This document shows positions 1-7,896 of a stretch of 64,000 nt of DNA, piece after piece; within the stretch, counting starts at the first letter, position 1, and the number at the start of each line of letters is the position of its first letter. The DNA is taken from positions 1,860,001 through 1,924,000 of the forward strand of contig OZ257155.1 of NCBI GenBank assembly GCA_965279355.1. The letters are read 5' to 3'. The translations under genes were made by a program, and so were the position numbers. The notes under the pieces are model-generated. The model searched no databases. It was not told where the DNA came from and saw only the letters and a program-made list of their open reading frames with translations. The DNA is from G965279355 sp965279355 (GTDB lineage Bacteria > Pseudomonadota > Alphaproteobacteria > CACIAM-22H2).

Positions 1-2
1 TC

Positions 3-284
3 ATTCCGAACCTGCCGACGATGGCCGAAGCCGGCATGAAGGATTTTCGCCCGCTCTTCTCCTGGTTCGCGCTCTACGCACCAGCCGGAACCCCTGAAGC
101 GGCGATGCAACGGATGTCGTCCCTGATGGCCGAAATCCTGCCGCAAAACGATACACGGCAGTTCCTGGCAACCTTTGCCGGCGAGCCCTTCCTGGCCGGT
201 CCACAGGAACTCTTCAGGTTCCAGGAGGAGTTCACGGAGCGCTGGGCCTATCTCGTGAAGCTGGCGAAGATCGAGCCGCAGTAA
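3..284 (+). CDS. Bug/TctC-family solute receptor, C-terminal fragment
   Basis: This is the last 93 codons of a gene that begins before the window. The visible part starts with IPNLPTMAEAGMKDF, a form of the 'P T xx E x G' stretch found two thirds of the way along periplasmic Bug receptors of tripartite tricarboxylate transporters. It is followed by the usual helical tail (AGTPEAAMQRM ... LVKLAKIEPQ). Such receptors bind small, often aromatic, carboxylates. No TctA or TctB membrane partner is visible on this side, so the partner and substrate are unknown. Confidence 0.7.
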   Translation: MPNLPTMAEAGMKDFRPLFSWFALYAPAGTPEAAMQRMSSLMAEILPQNDTRQFLATFAGEPFLAGPQELFRFQEEFTERWAYLVKLAKIEPQ

Positions 285-309
285 GAATTCGCTACGCGGC
301 GCTTCTTCT

Positions 310-410
310 CACGGACCCCTCACCCGCTCGCTCGCCCTCTCCCTCAAGGGGAGAGGTTAATCAGGGACCCTCTCCCCTTGAGGGAGAGGGAGGGTGACGG
401 GTTCGTGAGA
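310..410. repeat. Large imperfect inverted repeat downstream of the TctC gene
   Basis: Two arms of about 45 bases (roughly 310-356 and 368-410) are near reverse complements, built round CTCTCCCTCAAGGGGAGAG and its complement. The arms are separated by about 11 bases. This is a GC-rich palindromic intergenic element of a type common in Hyphomicrobiales. It lies after the receptor stop codon and could act as a transcription terminator or mRNA-stabilising hairpin. The remaining 125 bases before the next gene show nothing clear. Confidence 0.7.
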
Positions 411-536
411 GATATAGGGTCGCGCAAAGCGACACCCCATCCCAGCCAGATCTCTGTTCGTCGCTTTTCGGCCTGCGGTTTGCTAGGAATGCCGCCCCTG
501 CCGCCGCGCTAATCCTTAAGGAGCGATCCCGCGTCC

Positions 537-2354
537 ATGTCGACGATGACCCTGACGCGATGGCTTCCCAGAGCCGCGTGGGCCCTCGTGCTCAGCCTGG
601 CGCTATGGCCGGGGCCAGCCCCGGCCCAACGCGCGCCGGCTCCCGTGGAGACCAACCGCGAGGCGCCGGAGGCCGAAAGCGGCTTCACCCCCCGCAAGGC
701 CGCTATCGCGACCAAGCATATGGCCGCCGCTGCCAATCCCCTCGCGGCAGAGGCCGGACGCGACATCCTGCGTCAGGGCGGCAGCGCGATCGATGCCGCC
801 ATCGCGATGCAGATGGTGTTAACCCTGGTCGAGCCGCAGAGTTCGGGCATTGGCGGCGGCGGCTTCCTGGTTCACTACGACGCGTCGCGCAAACAGATCG
901 TCACCTATGACGGGCGCGAGACTGCCCCCGCCGCGGCAACCGCCGACATGTTCCTCGACGCCAAGGGCGAGCCGCCGCCTTTCATCGACGTCGTTTCCGG
1001 CGGACAGGCCGTAGCCACGCCAGGGCTGCTGCGCATGCTGGAGATGGCGCATCGCGATTACGGACGCCTGCCCTGGGGACGGCTCTTCGAGCCGGCGATG
1101 CGGCTGGCCGAAACCGGCTGGCTGGTCACCCCGCGGCTGCACCAGCTCATTGCGGCCGTGCCGCGCCTGAAGGAAATGCCGGCTGCGGCCGCCTACTTCT
1201 ACAAGGACGGCCAGCCGCGCCAGGTCGGCGACCGGATTGAAAACCCGGAGCTGTTCGAGACCTTCCGCCTGATCGCCAACGGTGGTGCCAACGCCTTCTA
1301 TCGCGGTCCCATCGCGCGCGACATCATCGCCGCGGTCACCGATCCGGCAGCACAAGGCGCCAACGGCAAAGCCGGCCGGCTGGAGATGGCCGATCTCACG
1401 CTCTATCGCGCGGTAAAGCGCGAGCCGGTCTGCGGTCCCTATCGCGGCCTGCGCGTATGCGGCATGGGACCACCGTCATCCGGCGGCATCGGCGTGGTGC
1501 AGATTCTTGGCATCCTCGATCATTTCAAGCTTCGCGATCTCTCGCCGGGCTCACTCGAAGCCGTGCACCTGATCTCCGAAGCCAGCCGCCTGGCTTATGC
1601 CGACCGCAGCCGCTACGTCGCCGACAGCGATATGACGCCGGTCCCTGTACGTGCACTGGTCAGCCCGCATTACCTCGCCAAACGCGCGGAAGGGATTTCA
1701 CTAACCCATGCGCTGCCGCGCGCGGAGCCGGGCCAGGTCGGCGACCGGGCTTCATTCCGCGCGGTTGCGCCGGACGAAACGACGGAGAGCCCGGCCACTA
1801 GCCACATGAGCGCCGTCGATGCCGCAGGTAATGCAGTCTCCCTCACCAGCTCGATCGAAAATGCCTTCGGGTCCGGCGTGTTCGTGCGCGGCTTTCTTCT
1901 CAACAACCACATGACCGATTTCTCGCTGCGGCCGAGCCGCGGCGAGGCACGGGCCATCAACCGTATCGAACCCGGCAAACGACCACGCAGCTCGATGGCG
2001 CCGATCATCGTCACCGACCGGCAGGGCCATCTGCTCCTCACCATGGGATCGCCGGGCGGAGCACGCATCATTCCCTATGTCGTGCAATCCATCGTCGGCG
2101 TGATCGACTGGAATCTCGACGTCCAGCGCGCCGTCAGCCTGCCGCACCATGTGAACATGAACGGCGCCACCGAGCTGGAACGCGGCACCGACCTTGTCCA
2201 GCTCGCGACCGATCTGCAGCGCCTGGGCCATCAGGTCGAGATCACCAGCCAGACCAGCGGTCTGCACGCGATTGCCGTCATGCGCCGCGGCACCAAAACG
2301 ACCCTCATCGGCGGCGCCGATCCGAGGCGTGAGGGGCAGGCGCTTGGCGACTGA
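537..2354 (+). CDS. ggt: Gamma-glutamyltransferase (glutathione hydrolase)
   Basis: The 605-residue product hydrolyses or transfers the gamma-glutamyl group of glutathione and related peptides in the periplasm. Residues 1-31 form a signal peptide ending in APAQ. The autoprocessing nucleophile is Thr421 in the TSHMSAVD stretch that begins the small subunit. Ser485-Ser486 and the oxyanion glycines Gly507-Gly508 (GSPGGARI) are present, so the enzyme should be active. Length matches the family (about 580). The 3' end overlaps the next gene by 11 bases, suggesting translational coupling to the rRNA methyltransferase, which is an unusual partner. Confidence 0.95.
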   Translation: MSTMTLTRWLPRAAWALVLSLALWPGPAPAQRAPAPVETNREAPEAESGFTPRKAAIATKHMAAAANPLAAEAGRDILRQGGSAIDAAIAMQMVLTLVEPQSSGIGGGGFLVHYDASRKQIVTYDGRETAPAAATADMFLDAKGEPPPFIDVVSGGQAVATPGLLRMLEMAHRDYGRLPWGRLFEPAMRLAETGWLVTPRLHQLIAAVPRLKEMPAAAAYFYKDGQPRQVGDRIENPELFETFRLIANGGANAFYRGPIARDIIAAVTDPAAQGANGKAGRLEMADLTLYRAVKREPVCGPYRGLRVCGMGPPSSGGIGVVQILGILDHFKLRDLSPGSLEAVHLISEASRLAYADRSRYVADSDMTPVPVRALVSPHYLAKRAEGISLTHALPRAEPGQVGDRASFRAVAPDETTESPATSHMSAVDAAGNAVSLTSSIENAFGSGVFVRGFLLNNHMTDFSLRPSRGEARAINRIEPGKRPRSSMAPIIVTDRQGHLLLTMGSPGGARIIPYVVQSIVGVIDWNLDVQRAVSLPHHVNMNGATELERGTDLVQLATDLQRLGHQVEITSQTSGLHAIAVMRRGTKTTLIGGADPRREGQALGD

Positions 2355-3543
2355 ACAGGCGTCGCGCCCGGTCATCCGTCTTCAGCCCGGCCGCCACAAG
2401 CGGGCCGGCGGCGGCTATCCGTGGGTGTATTCCAACGAGATCGTCATGGACGCGGCGGCCAAGACGCTGGCACCGGGCATGCTCGTGCGGCTGGACTCAA
2501 GCACCGGTCAGGCCCTCGGCGTCGCCATGTTCAACCCGCGCACGCTTATCGCGGCGCGTCTGCTGGATCGCAATGCCGATGCCGAGATCGGCGTGGATTT
2601 TCTCGCGCGCAAGCTTGAGGCCGCGTTAAAGCTGCGCGAGCGGCTTTATCCTGGCGGCTACTACCGGCTTATCCATGCGGAAGCGGACGGCCTGCCCGGC
2701 CTGATTGTCGACCGCTTCGGCGAGATGATTGCCGTTCAGGCGAACACCGCCGGCATGGACCGTTTGCAGGACGACCTCGTCGCAGCGCTGGATCGGGTCG
2801 TGGCGCCTGAAACCATCGTGTTCCGCAACGACAGCGGCAGCCGGACGCTGGAAGGGCTGCTGGAAGACATCAAGGTGGTCAAAGGAACGCTCGACGGCCC
2901 GAGCGAGCTGATTGAATCCGGCGCCCGCTATCTCATCGATCTCCGCGCAGGGCAAAAGACCGGCTGGTTCTACGACCAGCGCGAAAACCGCGCACAGGTG
3001 GCGCGCGTGGCCAAGGATGCCCGCGTGCTCGACGTCTACTCCTATTGCGGCGGCTTCGCGATTTCAGCGGCGCGCGCCGGCGCGCGGCAGGTGATCGCCG
3101 TCGACCGCTCGCAGCTTGCGCTCGATTTTGCGCAAGGCTCGGCCCGGCGGAACGGCGTTGCGGATATCTGCAGCTTCGTGAAGGCCGAGGCGTTTGCCGA
3201 ACTCGAGCGGCGCGCCGAACTGGGAGAGAAATTCGACGTCGTCATTACCGATCCCCCGGCTTTTGTGAAATCCCGCAAGGATCTCGCGGCCGGCTCACGC
3301 GGCTATCGCAAGCTGGCGCGGCTGGCGTCGGCTCTGGTGACACCGGGCGGCTTCTTCTTCATCGCCTCATGCTCGCACAACGTCGACCGTGCGACCTTCG
3401 ACGATCAGGTGGCGCACGGACTCCACGATGCCCATCGGACCGGCCGGCTGCTGCTGTCGAGCGGCGCGGCGCCGGACCACCCCGTGCACCCGGCATTGCC
3501 GGAAACGGCTTACCTCAAGGGCTCGCTTTTCCAGATCGACTGA
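2344..3543 (+). CDS. rlmI: Class I SAM-dependent rRNA methyltransferase (RlmI family, PUA domain)
   Basis: RlmI methylates a cytosine (m5C1962 in E. coli) of 23S rRNA. I place the start at TTG 2344, inside the ggt end and 6 bases after GAGGGGCAG, giving 399 residues, close to the E. coli length. GTG 2329 is an alternative. The N-terminal PUA domain contains GGYPWVYSNEI. The Rossmann domain shows motif I VLDVYSYCGGF and motif IV DVVITDPPAFVKS. The longer open frame from 2194 begins within ggt in another frame, and its first 50 residues look like noncoding translation. Confidence 0.9.
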   Translation: MATEQASRPVIRLQPGRHKRAGGGYPWVYSNEIVMDAAAKTLAPGMLVRLDSSTGQALGVAMFNPRTLIAARLLDRNADAEIGVDFLARKLEAALKLRERLYPGGYYRLIHAEADGLPGLIVDRFGEMIAVQANTAGMDRLQDDLVAALDRVVAPETIVFRNDSGSRTLEGLLEDIKVVKGTLDGPSELIESGARYLIDLRAGQKTGWFYDQRENRAQVARVAKDARVLDVYSYCGGFAISAARAGARQVIAVDRSQLALDFAQGSARRNGVADICSFVKAEAFAELERRAELGEKFDVVITDPPAFVKSRKDLAAGSRGYRKLARLASALVTPGGFFFIASCSHNVDRATFDDQVAHGLHDAHRTGRLLLSSGAAPDHPVHPALPETAYLKGSLFQID

Positions 3544-3650
3544 CGGGCGATGACACAGAATTGAGTCAGGCCGCATCCTAAAATTGTCGCACTTGTCGGA
3601 TACACGGTAGGGAGGAACCAAACCCCCGGGCACCGAGTTAAACCGCGGCA

Positions 3651-3944
3651 ATGACCAAAGTCTTCACAACCCTGCCCTCCCCCGAATGGAGCGGCGAACT
3701 GTTCGCGATCGAAGCCCATCTCCGCCGGGTGGGCGCCATGCTCACCCCCAGCAACGACGATTCATCCAGACGCATCGAAGCGGAACTCGCCGAGCTTCGC
3801 GCCTGCATCGATGAATTCCTGCGCCGGCACGAGAAGGCCATTCCGGAAGAAACGACGGCTTACTTTCATGCCGCCGTCCGCGAGATCGATGCGATCCGCG
3901 ACAGCTGGAAGATCGCCCCCCGCATGCGGGCCAAATCCGCGTGA
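3651..3944 (+). CDS. Small helical hypothetical protein
   Basis: This is a 97-residue protein of unknown function. It is rich in charged residues and probably almost all helical (for example RRIEAELAELRACIDEFLRRHEK). It has no signal peptide or membrane segment. Its TGA stop (3942-3944) overlaps the GTG start (3941) of the next gene, the main evidence that it is really translated and coupled to its neighbour. I do not recognise a family. Confidence 0.6.
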   Translation: MTKVFTTLPSPEWSGELFAIEAHLRRVGAMLTPSNDDSSRRIEAELAELRACIDEFLRRHEKAIPEETTAYFHAAVREIDAIRDSWKIAPRMRAKSA

Positions 3945-4336
3945 ACAAGAACGGCGGCTGGTTCGGCCGGTTCGCCTCCCGCGTCTCCCACCTTGCCGGC
4001 CGGCCGCCTGCTTTCGGTCTCGCCGTCGCAATCGTCCTTGCATGGGCGATCTCCGGACCGTTCATGGGTTTTTCGGAGCTCTGGCAACTCACCATCAACA
4101 CCGGCACAACGATCATCACCTTTCTGATGGTGTTCATCATCCAGAACACCCAGAACCGCGATACCGCCGCCCTCCAAATCAAGATCGACGAGCTGATCCG
4201 CGTCACGGCTGATGCGCACAATTCGCTGCTCGACCTTGAGGAACTGTCGGAAGAGGAAATCGAAAAGTTGCGCGCGCGTTACGAAAAACTTGCCCGCGAA
4301 GCAACCGAGCGCGGCGGCAAAGAATCCGACCGCTAG
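3941..4336 (+). CDS. Low-affinity iron permease family membrane protein
   Basis: This 131-residue protein has two probable membrane segments (about 22-40 and 48-66), then a charged helical tail. The stretch TIITFLMVFIIQNTQNRDTAALQIKIDEL is a hallmark of the 'low affinity iron permease' family (PF04120), named after yeast Fet4. Bacterial members are short and their transport role is unproven. The GTG start overlaps the upstream stop. It is convergent with the histidine kinase gene four bases further on. Confidence 0.8.
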   Translation: MNKNGGWFGRFASRVSHLAGRPPAFGLAVAIVLAWAISGPFMGFSELWQLTINTGTTIITFLMVFIIQNTQNRDTAALQIKIDELIRVTADAHNSLLDLEELSEEEIEKLRARYEKLAREATERGGKESDR

Positions 4337-4339
4337 AGC

Positions 4340-5758
4340 CTATTCCGCCGCGCGATCCTGCTGCGTAGCGACGGCACCCGGAATCTCGATTCGAAACGCC
4401 GTACCAGTCGCGGATGTCGAGGCGAGTACGATATCGCCGCCATGCCCCCGCACCAGCTCCCGCGCAATCGCGAGGCCAAGCCCTGTACCGCCGGCGCGAG
4501 CCGACCCGGTGAACGGCATGAATAGCTTTTCGCGCGCACGGGCCGGCAGACCGGGTCCGTCATCGGCAATATCGACAATCAGCCCGCCGCCGCTATTCAT
4601 CGCGGAAACGCGCACCGTCGTCGCACCCGCCTCCGCGGCGTTGCGGCCGAGATTGACCAGCACCCGGAAGAACTGGTCGCGGTCGGCGACGATGTCCATC
4701 GCCCCCGGCACAAGCGTTTCCCAGCGCGTGCGATCGCCGGTCAGCAGACCGACCACGCGACCGACTTCAGCGACCACGCCATCCAGCGGGAAACGCGTGC
4801 GATTGGGCGCCGGAAGATCGTCCCGCGCATAGTCGAGCGTCTGTCCGCACAGTGCGACGGCTCGATCGACGGAGGCCATCAAGGTAGGCGCCAGACGGCG
4901 CACATTCGGATCGCTGGAATCTGCGAGCCGATCCGAGAGAAGCTGCGCGGTGGCGAGAATGCCGCGCAGATCGTGGCTGATCTTCGTCACCGCAATGCCC
5001 AGCGCCGCCAATCGCGCCTGCTGGCGGAATGCGGACCGCACTTTCTCTTCCATCTCGGCCAGGCCGCGCTGCGCCAGACCGATTTCATCACCGCGCCCCG
5101 TCACCTCGATGACATTGCGCGAATCTTCCGGCGCCTCTCGGAACGCCATCATGTTGGCCATCAGGCGCCGAAGCGGGTGCACGATCATCCATTGCAGCGT
5201 CAGAAAAACGAATGCAGCCGTGACGAACGAGATGACCAGCGACCATCCGAGAATGCGCCACGAGAAAGCGATCATCTCCTGGCGCAACGGCTCCTCGTCG
5301 ACCAGGGTTTCGATGACCACCCCCGGCTGCTGCGGCGCAATGCCGACGATCCGCAAGGTGCGCTGGCCGTTGCCGAACAGGGTGCCATAGGCATCGGATA
5401 CCATCTCTGTCATGCCAAGATCGCGAAGGTCGTGCACTCTGTCGGCAGCCGGCGGCATGTCGCCAGTCAGGGCCCGGCGTGGCTCCCCCGGCTTGACGAC
5501 GACGACAGCGTAGGAGCCGGCGTGGGAGAGAAGTTGCGACTTCAGATCCTCGCTCACCATGTGATCCGGCGTCGCTTCCAGCGAGAAGGCCGCAAGCCTC
5601 GCTGCGGCCACACGCTCGGTCAGCCAGTCGGTGTGGAAACGGGCAATCGAGGGCGTATAGATGAGCAATTCCGCCAGCATGACGAACGCCACCGTCATCA
5701 CCAGCAGCCGGGCCGAGAGCCCGGTCAGAAGCCCGGGAAGGCGAAACTGTTTGCTCAT
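4340..5758 (-). CDS. Orphan membrane sensor histidine kinase
   Basis: The 472-residue kinase has an N-terminal membrane segment (about 14-34), an extracytoplasmic sensor region of roughly 130 residues, a second segment (about 168-190) and a HAMP-like linker. A dimerisation domain follows with His262 in KISHDLRGIL. The ATPase domain has N box NLGRNAAEAG, G1 DIADDGPGLP and G2 GTGLGLAIAREL. All catalytic boxes are intact. No response regulator is adjacent, so its partner is unknown. The nearest receiver-only protein is at 58385, too far to assume a pair. Confidence 0.92.
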   Translation of the reverse strand: MSKQFRLPGLLTGLSARLLVMTVAFVMLAELLIYTPSIARFHTDWLTERVAAARLAAFSLEATPDHMVSEDLKSQLLSHAGSYAVVVVKPGEPRRALTGDMPPAADRVHDLRDLGMTEMVSDAYGTLFGNGQRTLRIVGIAPQQPGVVIETLVDEEPLRQEMIAFSWRILGWSLVISFVTAAFVFLTLQWMIVHPLRRLMANMMAFREAPEDSRNVIEVTGRGDEIGLAQRGLAEMEEKVRSAFRQQARLAALGIAVTKISHDLRGILATAQLLSDRLADSSDPNVRRLAPTLMASVDRAVALCGQTLDYARDDLPAPNRTRFPLDGVVAEVGRVVGLLTGDRTRWETLVPGAMDIVADRDQFFRVLVNLGRNAAEAGATTVRVSAMNSGGGLIVDIADDGPGLPARAREKLFMPFTGSARAGGTGLGLAIARELVRGHGGDIVLASTSATGTAFRIEIPGAVATQQDRAAE

Positions 5759-5850
5759 CGCGTCATTTTAGGCCTTTTGCCACTCCCGATAAACACCGCC
5801 GGGCCGCCCGGCTTCCCTAACTCCATATACGAACAGAGAAAAAAGGCAGA

Positions 5851-6570
5851 TCACCCAGGCTCTTTCCTGAACCGCCGATAGATCACTGGGATGAGCGCCA
5901 GAACGGCAAGGCCAAGCAGCGGCAGGAAGATCTCCGGCTCCAGAAGGATGCCCGCATCCGGTGTGCCGCCGGCATCGAAGACCGCCCCCAGCCCGCTGCC
6001 GATGCTGGCCAGCACGAAGATGGTCGGCACGAAGCCAAGCGTGGACGCGACAAAGTAGGTGCGGAACGGCACGCCCAGCAGGGCCGGCACGATGTTCACC
6101 ACGAAAAACGGCAGCACCGGGATCAACCGCAGAACCAGCAGGTAGCTGAAGGCATGCCGCCGGATGCCGTCCTCCATACGCCGCAGCATCGGTCCCGTTT
6201 TCGCGCGGAGCAGGTCGCGGAACGCCGTTCGCGCGGCGAGGAACACGACAGTGATCCCGACAGTCGCGCCGATCACGGTGCAGATCCCGCCCACCACCGT
6301 TCCAAAGAGAAACCCGCCGGTGACCGCGAAGATGACCCCGCTTGGGATCAGACAGGCAATGGTCAGCGCAAAGAGGCAAGTGAACGCCAGCGGCGTCAGC
6401 ACCGGATGCGCGTCCACCCACAGCAGCAGCGTCACGCGATGGCGCGCGATCGTTTCGAAATTCACGTAGCGATGCAGTCCCAGCGCGAAGAAGGCGATCA
6501 GCCCCGCCAGCAGGACTGCAAACGGTAAAAAGCGCCGCCAGGACGTCGTGGCCGGTGAGTTGGTGTCCAT
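5851..6570 (-). CDS. TVP38/TMEM64 family (VTT domain) membrane protein
   Basis: This 239-residue integral membrane protein has an N-terminal transmembrane helix, then the VTT/SNARE-associated core with IPSGVIFAVTGGFLFG and LRLIPVLPFFVVN, and a C-terminal helix ending RFRKEP. The family is related to DedA and eukaryotic lipid scramblases, and bacterial members are linked to lipid transport or membrane homeostasis. The gene is divergent from the SemiSWEET gene. Two other frames over the same bases are shadows. Confidence 0.88.
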   Translation of the reverse strand: MDTNSPATTSWRRFLPFAVLLAGLIAFFALGLHRYVNFETIARHRVTLLLWVDAHPVLTPLAFTCLFALTIACLIPSGVIFAVTGGFLFGTVVGGICTVIGATVGITVVFLAARTAFRDLLRAKTGPMLRRMEDGIRRHAFSYLLVLRLIPVLPFFVVNIVPALLGVPFRTYFVASTLGFVPTIFVLASIGSGLGAVFDAGGTPDAGILLEPEIFLPLLGLAVLALIPVIYRRFRKEPG

Positions 6571-6641
6571 CGGTCAAAACAAGACACGGCTGAAATAGGC
6601 AATGATAGTGTTATCGGCAGATCGCTTCTCACGAGTCCGCC

Positions 6642-6899
6642 ATGCCCGATACCACCTCGCTGATCGGCCTTGCCGCCGCCTTCTGCTCCACCATCGCGTT
6701 CCTGCCGCAGGCCATCAAGGCGTGGCGGAGCCGGTCGACCCAGGACATTTCCCTGGTCATGTTTCTGGTCCTGGTGACCGGTATCGCGCTGTGGCTCATT
6801 TACGGGGTGCTCAAGGAAGATGTGCCCCTCATCGCGGCCAACACGGTAACCCTGCTGCTGGCCGGTAGCATCCTGGCCTGCAAGCTCCGCTACGGGTGA
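6642..6899 (+). CDS. SemiSWEET-type transporter
   Basis: This 85-residue protein has three predicted membrane helices and the PQ-loop motif FLPQAIKAWRSRST in helix 1, the hallmark of bacterial SemiSWEETs. These dimerise to form small sugar uniporters. Length is typical (85-95). It stands alone in a short divergent gap with the TVP38 gene. The substrate cannot be read from the sequence. Confidence 0.88.
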   Translation: MPDTTSLIGLAAAFCSTIAFLPQAIKAWRSRSTQDISLVMFLVLVTGIALWLIYGVLKEDVPLIAANTVTLLLAGSILACKLRYG

Positions 6900-6965
6900 A
6901 CCCGTATCGGCTAATACATTGTTATTAATCGAAAATTCTGTCCTGCCGGACCCTCCGGCAGCGCA

Positions 6966-6994
6966 TTGACTTCGCCGGCCCCCGCCTTTATAAG
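6966..6994 (+). promoter_or_regulatory. Sigma70-type promoter for the rpmH operon
   Basis: TTGACT (6966-6971) and TATAAG (6989-6994) are separated by exactly 17 bases, close to the housekeeping consensus. Transcription would start near 7001, inside a GC hairpin (6997-7002 pairing with 7010-7015), about 70 bases before rpmH. This is the best promoter I could find in the window, as expected for a ribosomal protein gene. Confidence 0.7.
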
Positions 6995-7069
6995 CCGGGG
7001 CCTGTTGTCGGCCCCTCCTTTACGCCACGCGCGCGGGAAGGGCCGCTGTTTTTTCCGGAGATCGACGTC

Positions 7070-7204
7070 GTGAAGCGCACCTATCAGCCCAGCAAGCTCG
7101 TCCGCAAGCGCCGGCACGGTTTCCGTTCGCGTATGGAAACCAAGGCGGGCCGCAAGGTGATCGCCAGCCGTCGCGCGAAGGGCCGCAAACGCCTGTCCGC
7201 CTGA
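7070..7204 (+). CDS. rpmH: 50S ribosomal protein L34
   Basis: The 44-residue product starts MKRTYQPSKLVRKRRHGF and ends AKGRKRLSA, the complete and almost invariant L34 sequence of the large ribosomal subunit. The start is GTG at 7070, with GGAG ten bases upstream. It opens the conserved rpmH-rnpA-yidD-yidC cluster and lies just downstream of a strong promoter. Confidence 0.97.
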   Translation: MKRTYQPSKLVRKRRHGFRSRMETKAGRKVIASRRAKGRKRLSA

Positions 7205-7234
7205 ACGGTGCGACAGGCGAGGATTTCTCGCCTG

Positions 7235-7630
7235 ATGCCGTTGACCTCAACCGCGCTGACTATTGAGCGCCTTCTTCGCCGCGCCGATTTCCTGCGCGTC
7301 GCCGGCGGCCGCCAGAAATACGTAACCCCTGGGCTCGTGCTGCAGGCGCTGCGCCGCGAGCCGCTCCCAGCGGGCGCGCCCCTGGTGGGCTCCCCAAAAG
7401 TGCGGGTCGGTTTCACCGCCACCAAGAAAGTCGGCAACGCCGTGATCCGCAATCGCGCGCGACGCCGCCTCCGCGAAGCCGCCCGCGCGACCATCCCCGA
7501 GATCGGCATGCCCGGCTGCGACTATGTCGTGATCGCCAGGGCCGGCACCCTCGACCGTCCCTTCCCGGCCCTCATCGCCGACTTCCGTCAGGCATTGGGC
7601 GCGCTGGCCAACCGCACCCGGGCCGCATGA
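7235..7630 (+). CDS. rnpA: Ribonuclease P protein component
   Basis: RnpA is the protein partner of the catalytic RNase P RNA and helps it cleave the 5' leader of pre-tRNAs. The RNR signature is clear in KVGNAVIRNRARRRLREA. From ATG 7235 (after GAGGA) the protein has 131 residues, the family length. An in-frame GTG at 7208, three bases after rpmH, would add nine residues. The last codons overlap the yidD start, so the genes are coupled. Confidence 0.93.
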   Translation: MPLTSTALTIERLLRRADFLRVAGGRQKYVTPGLVLQALRREPLPAGAPLVGSPKVRVGFTATKKVGNAVIRNRARRRLREAARATIPEIGMPGCDYVVIARAGTLDRPFPALIADFRQALGALANRTRAA

Positions 7631-7884
7631 CCCTGCTCTCCGCCCTTCTGCGCGGTCTGATCCGCGTGTGGCAATGGGTGCTGGTCCCGGTGCTCGGCGC
7701 CAATTGCCGCTACGAGCCAAGCTGCTCCGCCTACGCCCATGAAGCGATCGGCGTGCACGGCCCCTTCAAAGGTTCTTTTCTCGCTCTTCGCCGAATTGCC
7801 CGCTGTCATCCCTGGGGCGGGTTCGGCTATGACCCGGTGCCGCCACACGGCGAACGCACCCCGCCCCACCATGCCTGTCGCTGA
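7627..7884 (+). CDS. yidD: Membrane protein insertion efficiency factor YidD
   Basis: This 85-residue protein has the invariant family core CRYEPSCSAYAHEAI followed by HGPFKGSFLALRRIARCHPWGGFGYDPVP. YidD is a peripheral inner-membrane protein that aids YidC-dependent insertion. Its start overlaps the rnpA stop by four bases and yidC follows after 12 bases, the canonical arrangement. Confidence 0.95.
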   Translation: MTLLSALLRGLIRVWQWVLVPVLGANCRYEPSCSAYAHEAIGVHGPFKGSFLALRRIARCHPWGGFGYDPVPPHGERTPPHHACR

Positions 7885-7896
7885 CGGAACAGTCTG

